From Flavobacterium psychrophilum (GTDB lineage Bacteria; Bacteroidota; Bacteroidia; Flavobacteriales; Flavobacteriaceae), in NCBI GenBank assembly GCA_945862065.1, contig CAMAWT010000007.1, forward strand, positions 62,001-126,000: DNA of 64,000 nt, read 5' to 3'. The position numbers and the translations under genes are program-made. Positions within the stretch are counted from its first letter, which is position 1. Each line of letters begins with the position of its first letter. Below are positions 34,503-43,398 of the stretch, piece by piece. Under the pieces are notes generated by a model. That model did no database searches and was not told the origin of the DNA. It saw nothing but the letters and a program-made list of their open reading frames with translations.

Positions 34503-36053
34503 TTAAAAATCAAATTGAATCCCTTGTGCCAACGGCAACGCAGTTCCATAGTTGATCGTATTTGTTTGTCTTCTCATATACGCTTTCCACGCATCAGAAC
34601 CAGATTCACGGCCACCACCCGTTTCTTTTTCACCACCAAAAGCACCGCCAATTTCAGCACCAGAAGTTCCAATATTTACATTAGCAATTCCACAATCAGA
34701 ACCTGCAACCGAAAGGAATAATTCCATTTCTCTCATGTTATTTGTAAAAATTGAAGACGATAATCCTTGAGGAACCGCATTTTGCATTGCAATGGCTTCT
34801 TCAATTGAACTGTATTTCATTACATATAAAACCGGAGCAAAGGTTTCGTGTTGTACAATTTCGTATTCATTTTTCGCCTCAATGATACATGGTTTCACAT
34901 AACAACCGCTTTCATATCCTGCTCCTTCCAAAACGCCTCCTTCAACAATAACTCTTCCGCCTTCTGCTTTGGCTTTTTCAATAGCATCTAAGTAATCTTG
35001 TACCGCACCTTTATCTATAAGTGGACCCACGTGATTGTTTTCATCTAACGGATTTCCAATTTTTAATTGGGCATACGCTTTGGCTAAAACATCTAAAGTT
35101 TTGTCATACACACTTTCGTGAACAATTAATCGACGTGTTGACGTACAACGTTGACCTGCTGTTCCTACTGCTCCAAAAACCGCTCCTACCAATACCATGG
35201 ATAAATCGGCTTCATGAGAAACGATGATGGCATTGTTTCCGCCCAATTCTAAAATGGTATTTCCAAAACGTTCTGCTACAGATTTTGATACGTGACGACC
35301 AATTCTAGTTGATCCTGTAAACGAAACCAATGGAATGCGTTTGTCGTTATTGATTAAATCCCCAGACTCATTACCTACTACTAAACAGCTGATTCCTTCT
35401 GGTAAATTGTTTCTTTCTAATACGGTTTGAATAATATTCTGACAAGCAACTCCGCATAAAGGTGTTTTTGAACTTGGTTTCCAAATACAAACATCACCAC
35501 AAATCCAAGCCAACATGGTGTTCCAAGACCAAACTGCAACTGGAAAGTTGAAAGCAGATATAATACCTACAATTCCAAACGGATGCCATTGTTCATACAT
35601 TCTATGCATTGGACGCTCTGAATGCATTGTTAACCCGTGTAATTGTCGTGATAATCCCACTGCAAAGTCACAAATGTCTATCATTTCCTGCACTTCTCCC
35701 AAACCTTCTTGGTATGATTTACCCATTTCAAAAGACACTAATTTACCTAATGCTTCTTTATTTTTACGTAACTCATCACCCATCTGACGTACAATTTCGC
35801 CTCTTTTTGGAGCCGGAACTAATCGCCATGTTTTGAATGCTTCTTCTGCAGATTTCATGGCAGTTTCGTAATCTTCTTTTGTAGATGATTTCACTTTTCC
35901 AATCAAATCTCCCGTTGCAGGAGAATATGATTCGATGATTTTTCCATTAGAAAACCATTTAGAACCAGTTGAAGTTCCTTCATTAATTTCTTTAATTCCT
36001 AATTGTTGCAAGGCTTCTTGCATCCCAAATTGAACAGCTGCTTCAGATATCAT
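34503..36053 (-). CDS. amaB: ALDH7-family aldehyde dehydrogenase (alpha-aminoadipic semialdehyde dehydrogenase)
   Basis: 516 residues, close to human antiquitin in arrangement: PAPKRGEIVRQMGDELR, LVSFEMGKSYQEGLGEVQEM, EQWHPFGIVGIISAFNFPVA, the catalytic Glu in ILELGGNNAI and catalytic Cys in GQRCTSTRRL. ALDH7 enzymes oxidise alpha-aminoadipic semialdehyde (piperideine-6-carboxylate) in lysine breakdown, with NAD. The substrate may differ in this organism. It is 84 bases downstream of the HAO gene in the same orientation, so both may belong to one amino-acid catabolic unit. Confidence 0.88.
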   Translation of the reverse strand: MISEAAVQFGMQEALQQLGIKEINEGTSTGSKWFSNGKIIESYSPATGDLIGKVKSSTKEDYETAMKSAEEAFKTWRLVPAPKRGEIVRQMGDELRKNKEALGKLVSFEMGKSYQEGLGEVQEMIDICDFAVGLSRQLHGLTMHSERPMHRMYEQWHPFGIVGIISAFNFPVAVWSWNTMLAWICGDVCIWKPSSKTPLCGVACQNIIQTVLERNNLPEGISCLVVGNESGDLINNDKRIPLVSFTGSTRIGRHVSKSVAERFGNTILELGGNNAIIVSHEADLSMVLVGAVFGAVGTAGQRCTSTRRLIVHESVYDKTLDVLAKAYAQLKIGNPLDENNHVGPLIDKGAVQDYLDAIEKAKAEGGRVIVEGGVLEGAGYESGCYVKPCIIEAKNEYEIVQHETFAPVLYVMKYSSIEEAIAMQNAVPQGLSSSIFTNNMREMELFLSVAGSDCGIANVNIGTSGAEIGGAFGGEKETGGGRESGSDAWKAYMRRQTNTINYGTALPLAQGIQFDF

Positions 36054-36137
36054 TTTATACTATTTATTTGTTTTTATAAATTTTAATCAAAGGTAAAAAA
36101 TATAATTTAATTAAAATATGGCTTAAATTTTATTGAA

Positions 36138-36677
36138 TTATTTTGAACCCATGTATTTTGGTAGGGTTTCCATTACACATCCACAATTTTTACAAGTTCT
36201 ATTCTCTTCCGATTTATAAAAAGTGTCGAAATGCGGTAAAAAATCAGTTTCAATATTATGTAATTCAAAATAGGCTTCATGAAGTTTGTGATTGCATTGT
36301 TCGCAGTACCAAATAAGTCCATCGGTAAAGCCCTTTCCGGCGCGTTTTTTTTCAATTACCAAACCAATTGAACCTTCAGAACGAGCTGGAGAATGTGGTA
36401 CTTTGGCAGGATTCAAATACATATCACCGGCAGAAAGTTTCATTTCTTTTTTTACACCTTCTTCTTGTACAAAAACAGAAATTTCGCCTTCAATTTGATA
36501 AAAAAGCTCTTCGGTTTCATTGTAATGATAGTCTTTTCGTGCGTTGGGTCCTGCCACAATCATCACAATATAATCATCTGATTCAACATACAAATTTTTA
36601 TTTCCAACGGGTGGTTTAAGCAAATGGCGGTTTTCTTCAATCCATTTGGTTAGATTAAAAGGAGGTAAAATACTCAT
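36138..36677 (-). CDS. nbaC: 3-hydroxyanthranilate 3,4-dioxygenase
   Basis: 179-residue cupin enzyme of the kynurenine pathway that opens 3-hydroxyanthranilate on the way to quinolinate and NAD or to aminomuconate. The iron ligands are His51 and Glu57 (DYHYNETEE) and His95 (KVPHSPARS). The second, rubredoxin-like iron site of bacterial enzymes is present with Cys125, Cys128, Cys162 and Cys165 (CEQC, CKNC). Residue spacing matches the best-studied bacterial enzyme. The gene for the preceding step is not in view. Its start abuts the stop of the upstream secreted gene. Confidence 0.95.
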   Translation of the reverse strand: MSILPPFNLTKWIEENRHLLKPPVGNKNLYVESDDYIVMIVAGPNARKDYHYNETEELFYQIEGEISVFVQEEGVKKEMKLSAGDMYLNPAKVPHSPARSEGSIGLVIEKKRAGKGFTDGLIWYCEQCNHKLHEAYFELHNIETDFLPHFDTFYKSEENRTCKNCGCVMETLPKYMGSK

Positions 36678-37036
36678 TATTCGATAATTATTTGACTCGG
36701 ATTAAAAATTTGAGGTACTTTTTTAGGATCTTTATCATAGATTGTAATAATCCCTTTAACCCGAATGTTCTTTCCATTAGCTTCAGCTAAATATAATTGG
36801 TGCTCTTCTGCATATTTATTAGAGACAACAACAGTAAATACGGCGTCTGGATAGGCTTTATCAACGTTGATATAATTGGTGCTTTTCCCTTCAGAAGCAA
36901 TTTTTATAGAAGCAATTTTCCCTTTTACCCAAACTTCTTTTCCAATATTTTCAGAAACTTTTTCTGATGTTATGGTGTCTTGTGCAAAAAGTGACGTGGT
37001 AGAAAAAAGCAAGAACAGAAAAAATATGTTTTTCAT
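36677..37036 (-). CDS. small exported OB-fold-like protein
   Basis: 119 residues with a signal peptide (MKNIFFLFLLFSTTSLFAQ). The mature part reads like a single OB-fold: GKEVWVKGKIASIKI, NYINVDKAYPDAVFTVVV, GKNIRVKGIITIY. Related small exported OB-fold proteins occur next to secreted nucleases in Bacteroidetes; here the nuclease-family gene lies 22 bases upstream. A nucleic-acid or ligand-binding role is inference. The gene ends against the start of the HAO gene. Confidence 0.6.
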   Translation of the reverse strand: MKNIFFLFLLFSTTSLFAQDTITSEKVSENIGKEVWVKGKIASIKIASEGKSTNYINVDKAYPDAVFTVVVSNKYAEEHQLYLAEANGKNIRVKGIITIYDKDPKKVPQIFNPSQIIIE

Positions 37037-37057
37037 AATTTATTAATTTAAATATAA

Positions 37058-38164
37058 TTAGTTTACTTGTTTCAACAAATAAATATATACCGGAAAATGG
37101 TCGCTAAAACCTTCTTCGTTGGCCGAATGTCTTAACGGATATCCTTTATATTGACCTGTTGTTTGTATTAAAAATGGTTTGTTATAAATGCCTGCTTTCC
37201 AATATCTGAATGAAGAATAATCGTCTATTGTAAAGGGTTGCGAAATCATAATTTGATCAAAAATATCGCCTGCATCTCTGTAAAAAAGAGTTGCGTTTCC
37301 ATCTTTTGCCATTTGCTCAAACGGATTATAAATATCACCAGAATTTTTAAGTTCAGACTTATTTAACTTTGCACCCAAAGCCACTTTTACACTTCGGTTA
37401 TAGGGCCCGTCATTCAAGTCGCCCATCGTAATAATTTTTGCATTGGGATTAATGCTCACCAACGAATCAATTATTTTCCTGTTTAAAGCAGCTGCAGCTT
37501 CTCTATATGGGGAACTTCTTTTTTCTCCACCAGAACGAGAAGGCCAGTGGTTGACAATAATACTAATTTCGTCTCCATCCAAAAAACCAGTCACAAGCAG
37601 TTGATCTCTTGTAAAAACACGTCTAGAAGTTTTATCGGCTTCCAATTGATCATCTGTAATTTCCTCTTTTTCTTTTTTAAAACTTGATTTATCCTCTCCT
37701 TGATAAATCATCAATGGGATATTGATAGCGCTTACCACTTTAAAGTGTTTCTTTTGATATAATAATGCAACATCAATACCGCGTTTGTCTGGGGAATCAA
37801 AATGAACAATTCCGTATTCTTTATTAATTAACTTGGGTTGTTTTATCAAATCTTCCAGAACATTTCTATTTTCAATTTCAGAACCTCCAATAAATGTTGG
37901 TGAATTATTCGGATTGTCTGTAGAGCCAATTTCAGCAAGAACACGCGCTAAATTGCTTAATTTTTTTTTATATTTTTTTGAAGTCCAATTTTGAGCGCCA
38001 TTTGGCAACCATTCATCATCAAAATTTGGCCCCTTGATTGTATCAAATAAATTTTCAAAATTGTAAAACGCAACCGTATGAATAATGTATTTTTTTTCTT
38101 GAGCATCCAGTTGGAAAATGTTGAAACAGGCTAGTAAAATGTAGAATAAGAATTTTTTGTTCAT
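37058..38164 (-). CDS. exported endonuclease/exonuclease/phosphatase-family protein
   Basis: 368 residues. Signal peptide (MNKKFLFYILLACFNIFQLDAQ), then the EEP/DNase I-like fold: VAFYNFENLFDTI at the metal-binding Glu/Asn block, GGSEIENRNVLEDL, VNHWPSRSGGEKRSSPYREA, ITMGDLNDGPYNRS and a final GFSDHFPVYIYL with Asp-His. All catalytic blocks are intact. Such proteins act as periplasmic or secreted nucleases or phosphodiesterases. It is divergent from the TonB receptor gene. No T9SS tail, so it may remain in the periplasm. Confidence 0.88.
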   Translation of the reverse strand: MNKKFLFYILLACFNIFQLDAQEKKYIIHTVAFYNFENLFDTIKGPNFDDEWLPNGAQNWTSKKYKKKLSNLARVLAEIGSTDNPNNSPTFIGGSEIENRNVLEDLIKQPKLINKEYGIVHFDSPDKRGIDVALLYQKKHFKVVSAINIPLMIYQGEDKSSFKKEKEEITDDQLEADKTSRRVFTRDQLLVTGFLDGDEISIIVNHWPSRSGGEKRSSPYREAAAALNRKIIDSLVSINPNAKIITMGDLNDGPYNRSVKVALGAKLNKSELKNSGDIYNPFEQMAKDGNATLFYRDAGDIFDQIMISQPFTIDDYSSFRYWKAGIYNKPFLIQTTGQYKGYPLRHSANEEGFSDHFPVYIYLLKQVN

Positions 38165-38301
38165 AAGTCGGTATATTAATTTTATGTAAACACTTCTGAA
38201 TTAGATTTGTCAAAAGTAAAACTAAATTCAAAATAAATTACTTTTGTGAGATGTTAAGTTATTATTAACATATTAAAAAGAAAATTAAACTTATTTTATT
38301 T

Positions 38302-41109
38302 ATGAAAAAAATTGTCTTGAGTGTTTTATTTGTAATGCAAGCTGTTTTAGTTTTTGGTCAGACTGGCACTGGTTTCAGTGGTAAAGTGGTCGATTTAAAA
38401 ACGCAAAAGCCATTACAAAATGTTGTCGCAGCCATTATGAATACTAGTTTTACCGAAGTAACAGATGCTGAAGGTACATTTGTGTTTACAGATGTAATAG
38501 AAGGATCATTTGTGGTTCAAATTAAAAGTGGTGGTTATAAAGACCAACTACTTACCGTTACCGTTGAAAAAGACAAAATCTTCGATTTAGGGATCATTAC
38601 TTTAGAAGAAGATATTACGTCTGAACAGCAATTGAGTTTAGTCACGCTTACCGAAAATGACTTAAGCGATGACAACAGTGGTTCTGAAAGTACATCGGGA
38701 CTTCTACAAGCAACCAGAGATGTTTTCCAACAAGCAGCCGCTTTCAATTGGGGTCAAGCACGTTTTAGAATTAGAGGATTAGACAATGAAAACGCCACAA
38801 CGATGATAAATGGTGTTGTCATGAATAAAATTTATGATGGAAGACCACAATGGAGCAATTGGGGCGGATTAAATGACGCTACCAGAAATCAGGAGTTTAC
38901 GATGGGATCAGCACCTTCAGATTACACTTTTGGTGGAATACTAGGAACACAAGAAATCAATACAAGAGCCTCTATTTATAGACCGGGTTCTAGAATTTCG
39001 TTTTCTGGAACAAATACCAATTATAATTGGCGTTCTATGGTTACTCATGCCTCTGGAATGAACAAAGATGGTTGGGCATTTGTAATTTCTGGATCGAGAA
39101 GATGGGCGCAAGAAGGGTATTTTGAAGGAACCGATTATGGTGCGAATTCTTTATTTGCCAGTGTAGAAAAGAGAATTAATGACAAACACTCTTTAAATTT
39201 TACAGCAATTTATGCTGAAAACCAAAGAGGTAAAAGCTCTCCAAATTCAGACGAGGTTACACAACTTGCTGGGATAAAATACAACTCCTATTGGGGTTAC
39301 CAAGATGGTAAAAAAAGAAATTCGAGAGATAAAGATGTAGAAGAACCCATTTTTATGTTGAATCATTTTTGGAAAATAAATGATAGAACGACTCTCAATT
39401 CAAGTATTACCCATCAATCTGGAAAAATAGGAAATAGCAGGTTAGACAATCAAAATGCAGATAGCCCAGATCCTATTTATTATAGAAGATTACCAAGTTA
39501 TTACACTTCACAATATAATTTAAATGATTACACTGACTGGATTGGAGATGATCCTTTGAATGTGGCAAATGCTGCTGCTGCAAAAACTAATTTCTTGGCA
39601 AACAGACAAATCAATTGGTTAGAAATGTACCAAGCAAACAAAACCGTAAGCGGACGAAGTGCTTATATTTTATATGAAGACAGAACAGATGACAAAGTTT
39701 GGACAGCAAACAGTATATTAAATTCGCAACTTTCTGATAATATTGTTTTAAATGCTGGAGTTGCTTATAGAAACTTAAAGTCACACAATTTTGCTAATTT
39801 ATTAGACCTATTGGGTGGTCAATTTTTCAATGATATCGATAATTTTCAAGCTGGATCTGAACAACAATCAGATTTGAATAACCCAAACAGACAAGTAGTT
39901 GCTGGCGAAACATTTGCTTACAATTATAATTTAATGGCAACAACAATTGACGTATTTGCACAATTAAAATTTTCTTACAAAAAGTTTGATTTTTATTTTG
40001 CAGAAAGTTTTAACAAAGCCATTTATCAAAGAGAAGGTTTGTACAAAAACGGACTTTATCCTACCAATTCTTTTGGAAAAGGTGAAAGGTATAACTATGA
40101 TAATTATAGTTTTAAAGGCGGTTTAACATACAAAATTTCTGGAAAACAATATATTAATGTAAATGCCGCTTTTATCAATAAAGCACCTGTTTTAAGAAAT
40201 GTATTTCCAAACACACGATTAAACGACAATTCAATTGCAGATTTAAAAAGCGAATTAATTAAAAGTGCCGATGCTAGTTATATTTTTAGAGCACCAAGTT
40301 TTAAAGCTAGAATAACTGCTTTTTATGCAAACACAAAAAATGCAACGGAAACCTCTTTTTTCTATGGTGAAGGAATTTTTGCAGATGATGGTGGTGATGG
40401 TTGTGATGCTTTTGTGGCAGAAACAGTTACAAATATTGAAAAACAAAATTTAGGATTAGAATTGGGTGCTGAATATCAAATAACTTCAACGATTAAATTG
40501 ACTACCGCGGCAACATACGGAGAATTTACGTACAACAACAACCCAAATGTTTCTTTAAACAATGATAATTTAGCAAGTCCTACCAACACAAATCCGGTGA
40601 CCGATTTTGGAACGGCAAAATTGAAAGGATACAGACTGTCTGGTGGACCACAAACAGCAGCCTCTTTAGGAATTGAATACAGAGATCCAAAGTTTTGGTG
40701 GATTGGTGCTAATGCAAATTATTTAGCAAACAATTATTTAGATGTTTCGTCTTTATTAAGAACCGATAATTTCTTCAGAAATCCGCTTGATCCTTATGGA
40801 TTGACATTTCCAGAGGCAACAGAAGCTAGAGCAAAAGAATTGTTGAAACAAGAAAAATTCAAGGATTTAACCTTAGTTAACATAACTGGTGGAAAATCGT
40901 GGAAAATAAAAAATCAAACATTTGGTTTCTTTGCCTCGTTAAATAATGTTTTCAATGTTACTTACAAAACGGGTGGGTTTGAGCAAACTCGAAATGCCAA
41001 TTTTAGAGAGTTAAATCAAGATGTTTCAAGCGGAACCCCTGCTTTTGCCCCAAGATATTTTTATGGTTATGGAAGAACGTATTTCCTAAACTTTTATATT
41101 AACTTTTAA
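38302..41109 (+). CDS. TonB-dependent outer-membrane receptor
   Basis: 935 residues. Signal peptide, a carboxypeptidase regulatory-like domain (about 25-105: GFSGKVVDLKTQKPLQNV, GTFVFTDV), a plug domain (about 130-240: ARFRIRGLDNENATTMINGVVM) and a 22-strand barrel ending ARYFYGYGRTYFLNFYINF, which carries the C-terminal aromatic. No SusD gene follows; instead two lipoproteins come next, a choice-of-anchor J and a DUF5689 protein. Substrate unknown. A TACTTTTG box at 38239-38246 is a possible promoter element. Confidence 0.93.
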   Translation: MKKIVLSVLFVMQAVLVFGQTGTGFSGKVVDLKTQKPLQNVVAAIMNTSFTEVTDAEGTFVFTDVIEGSFVVQIKSGGYKDQLLTVTVEKDKIFDLGIITLEEDITSEQQLSLVTLTENDLSDDNSGSESTSGLLQATRDVFQQAAAFNWGQARFRIRGLDNENATTMINGVVMNKIYDGRPQWSNWGGLNDATRNQEFTMGSAPSDYTFGGILGTQEINTRASIYRPGSRISFSGTNTNYNWRSMVTHASGMNKDGWAFVISGSRRWAQEGYFEGTDYGANSLFASVEKRINDKHSLNFTAIYAENQRGKSSPNSDEVTQLAGIKYNSYWGYQDGKKRNSRDKDVEEPIFMLNHFWKINDRTTLNSSITHQSGKIGNSRLDNQNADSPDPIYYRRLPSYYTSQYNLNDYTDWIGDDPLNVANAAAAKTNFLANRQINWLEMYQANKTVSGRSAYILYEDRTDDKVWTANSILNSQLSDNIVLNAGVAYRNLKSHNFANLLDLLGGQFFNDIDNFQAGSEQQSDLNNPNRQVVAGETFAYNYNLMATTIDVFAQLKFSYKKFDFYFAESFNKAIYQREGLYKNGLYPTNSFGKGERYNYDNYSFKGGLTYKISGKQYINVNAAFINKAPVLRNVFPNTRLNDNSIADLKSELIKSADASYIFRAPSFKARITAFYANTKNATETSFFYGEGIFADDGGDGCDAFVAETVTNIEKQNLGLELGAEYQITSTIKLTTAATYGEFTYNNNPNVSLNNDNLASPTNTNPVTDFGTAKLKGYRLSGGPQTAASLGIEYRDPKFWWIGANANYLANNYLDVSSLLRTDNFFRNPLDPYGLTFPEATEARAKELLKQEKFKDLTLVNITGGKSWKIKNQTFGFFASLNNVFNVTYKTGGFEQTRNANFRELNQDVSSGTPAFAPRYFYGYGRTYFLNFYINF

Positions 41110-41121
41110 TTCATATTAGCA

Positions 41122-41736
41122 ATGAAAACAAATAAATTAATAGCATTTTTAAGCTTTATTTTGGTGATAAGCCTTAGCGGATGTACACCAGAAGATGATA
41201 TTACCATTCCAAATTTTACGCCATTATTGTTTGCTGAAGACTTTGCCATTGGAGCAGTTGATAATACCACATTAAACACAACTGGTTGGAAAAACTATGC
41301 AGAAACGGGCACTGTTTTATGGAAAGAACAAGTGTATAGCGGCAATGCGTATGCAGAGTTTAGTTCCTACTTATCTGGAAATGCCGTAAATGTAGCTTGG
41401 TTGATTTCACCAAAAATAAATATGGACGCGCATGACCATGAAACGTTGGTTTTTCAAGCCTCACAAAGTTATGTTTCGTCATCGTCAAATTCGTTACAAG
41501 TATTCGTTTCAACCAATTTTGACGGAACCAATGTAACAGGTGCAACTTGGACTCCAATTGCTGCTACGTTGCCAACAACAGCTAGTCCGTATTTTGAATT
41601 TATTAAATCAGGAGAAATTGATTTGTCTCAATATACTGGAAACATTTCTATTGCATTTAAAGTAACTGGTTCTGGAACCAACACGACTCTTGATGGGTCT
41701 TATCAAATAGATGACATTAGAGTTTTTAATAAATAA
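41122..41736 (+). CDS. choice-of-anchor J lipoprotein
   Basis: 204 residues. Lipobox in VISLSGCT with the acylated Cys near residue 21; acidic residues follow (PEDD), which may support surface export in Bacteroidetes. The rest is one choice-of-anchor J beta-sandwich (FAEDFAIG, AYAEFSSYLSGNAVNVAWLI, IAFKVTGSGTNTTLDGSYQI). Twelve bases after the TonB receptor gene and followed by the DUF5689 lipoprotein, so one operon. Possibly a substrate-capturing surface partner of the receptor. Confidence 0.8.
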   Translation: MKTNKLIAFLSFILVISLSGCTPEDDITIPNFTPLLFAEDFAIGAVDNTTLNTTGWKNYAETGTVLWKEQVYSGNAYAEFSSYLSGNAVNVAWLISPKINMDAHDHETLVFQASQSYVSSSSNSLQVFVSTNFDGTNVTGATWTPIAATLPTTASPYFEFIKSGEIDLSQYTGNISIAFKVTGSGTNTTLDGSYQIDDIRVFNK

Positions 41737-41747
41737 TTTAGCTACAA

Positions 41748-43124
41748 ATGAAAAATATACTAATAAAATCAGCCCTGTTAATCGCCTTGACTCTTGGAGT
41801 TACAAGCTGTATTAACGACGATACCTATGGTGTGCCAGAAAACACATTAACAACATATGAATTAACAGCAACAAAAACCGTTGCACAAATCAACGCTAGT
41901 GCCAACTCAACGGCTGTTGCCTATACAGCAGACGATATTATTGAAGCTTATGTAACTTCGAATGATGAAAGCGGTACGTTTTACAAATCCATTTCTTTTC
42001 AAACCATCCCAACAGACAATACGGCACCAATCGGTTTTAGTGTGCCTGTTAACCAAACATCGCTTTTCGCTAAAGGATTTACACCTGGTAGAAAAGTGTT
42101 TATTAAATTGAAAGGGTTGTATGTTGCAAAAGTGTATGGATCCATGCAAATTGGATCTTTATATCAAGGAGCATTGGGAAGAATTTCTGAATTTGAATGG
42201 CAAAATCACTTGTTTCCTTCTGCTACGGTTGTGCCAGAAACAGCTATGGTTCGAACACTTACATTAGAGCAAGCATATGCAGATGTAAATCAAAACACTT
42301 TGGTAGATTTAAGCATTGTTCAGTTTTCTGATGGATCCATCAACAGAACGTATTATGATGTAGATTCAGGAGGTGGCGCAACCAACCACTTGCTTTCTTC
42401 ATCTGCTGGTGGTACTGATAGAATCATTCGTTTTAGTAGTTTTGCTGCCTTTACAGGCAATCAAGTGCCAACATTGAGCGGTAAAATTAGAGGTGTTTTA
42501 ACAAAATACAATTCTGATTATCAATTTATTGTTCGTTACGAAAGTGATATCGATTTAACCCAACCTCGTTTTGATGTTTTCCCTCCAGTGGGCGGCACAG
42601 CCATTACTTTTGCTCCAACACTTAACGAAAATTTTGAGTCTTACTCAGTAACTTCTTCTGGAGCTACGTTTCCAAAATACGTAAATGATCCTTTTATCGG
42701 TTCAAGACTATGGGATGTTAAGACTTTCAGTAATAATAAATATGCTCAAATGAGTTCTTATAATTCGAATGCTGTAAACAAAGTCTATTTGGCAATGCCA
42801 ATTACGTTTACGCCAGGACACAAATTTTCGTTTAAATCAAAAGACGGATTTAATGATGGAAATGTATTAAAAGTGTATTATTCTACCAATTATACAGCTG
42901 GCGGAAACATGAGTCAAGCAACTTTGGTTGATATTACTTCTTATTTCTCCATTGCTTCAGGAACATCTACCGGATATGCTACTAATTTTACAAATAGCGG
43001 TGATTACACCATTCCGGCAACCTTAACAGGAAACGGCTATTTTATCTTTGAATACAGCGGAAATGGTGTTGGAAATGTTCTAACAACAACGATGCAACTT
43101 GATGATATTAAAGTTATTCCATAA
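41748..43124 (+). CDS. DUF5689 lipoprotein with C-terminal choice-of-anchor J domain
   Basis: 458 residues. Lipobox in LGVTSCINDD (Cys near 21). A DUF5689 domain (about 40-275: IEAYVTSNDESGTFYKSISF, LFAKGFTPGRKVFIKLKGLY, TLSGKIRGVLTKY) is followed by an anchor J-like sandwich (about 290-458, ending TTTMQLDDIKVIP). The final FEYSGNGVGNVLTTTMQLDD block mirrors the end of the preceding lipoprotein. Third gene of the TonB receptor operon; ends at a strong terminator. Confidence 0.85.
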   Translation: MKNILIKSALLIALTLGVTSCINDDTYGVPENTLTTYELTATKTVAQINASANSTAVAYTADDIIEAYVTSNDESGTFYKSISFQTIPTDNTAPIGFSVPVNQTSLFAKGFTPGRKVFIKLKGLYVAKVYGSMQIGSLYQGALGRISEFEWQNHLFPSATVVPETAMVRTLTLEQAYADVNQNTLVDLSIVQFSDGSINRTYYDVDSGGGATNHLLSSSAGGTDRIIRFSSFAAFTGNQVPTLSGKIRGVLTKYNSDYQFIVRYESDIDLTQPRFDVFPPVGGTAITFAPTLNENFESYSVTSSGATFPKYVNDPFIGSRLWDVKTFSNNKYAQMSSYNSNAVNKVYLAMPITFTPGHKFSFKSKDGFNDGNVLKVYYSTNYTAGGNMSQATLVDITSYFSIASGTSTGYATNFTNSGDYTIPATLTGNGYFIFEYSGNGVGNVLTTTMQLDDIKVIP

Positions 43125-43143
43125 TTAGATAAAATTTATTCAT

Positions 43144-43175
43144 AAAAAAATCCCATTCAAGAATGGGATTTTTTT
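43144..43175. terminator. bidirectional terminator
   Basis: AAAATCCCATTC pairs with GAATGGGATTTT around a very short A-rich loop, with further A and T runs. It ends the TonB operon, and the stop codon and last codons of the reverse-strand gene at 43157 lie inside it. Confidence 0.85.
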
Positions 43176-43396
43176 ATGAATAAATTTTGACTTTCTCGTT
43201 TTTGTTTGCTTTTCCAACTTACATATCCCAATCCAAAGATTCCAAAAACTAAATAACTAAAGAACTTTATCCAAAACAATTGCGATTGTATTTGTTCGTC
43301 AAAAGGTTTGTCTTCAACAAAAAAAGTTGAAAAAACAATCATAAATACAGCCCAAAAGCCACCCGTCATTATTTGAAATTTCCATCTTTTGTTCAT
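43157..43396 (-). CDS. small two-span membrane protein
   Basis: 79 residues with two hydrophobic segments (about 10-26 and 42-61: IMTGGFWAVFMIVFSTFF, FSYLVFGIFGLGYVSW) and a basic tail. No family recognised; similar small hypothetical membrane proteins occur downstream of gpsA in flavobacteria. Its last four codons and TGA are embedded in the terminator stem, so translation end and transcription end coincide. Confidence 0.6.
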   Translation of the reverse strand: MNKRWKFQIMTGGFWAVFMIVFSTFFVEDKPFDEQIQSQLFWIKFFSYLVFGIFGLGYVSWKSKQKRESQNLFIKKSHS

Positions 43397-43398
43397 TC

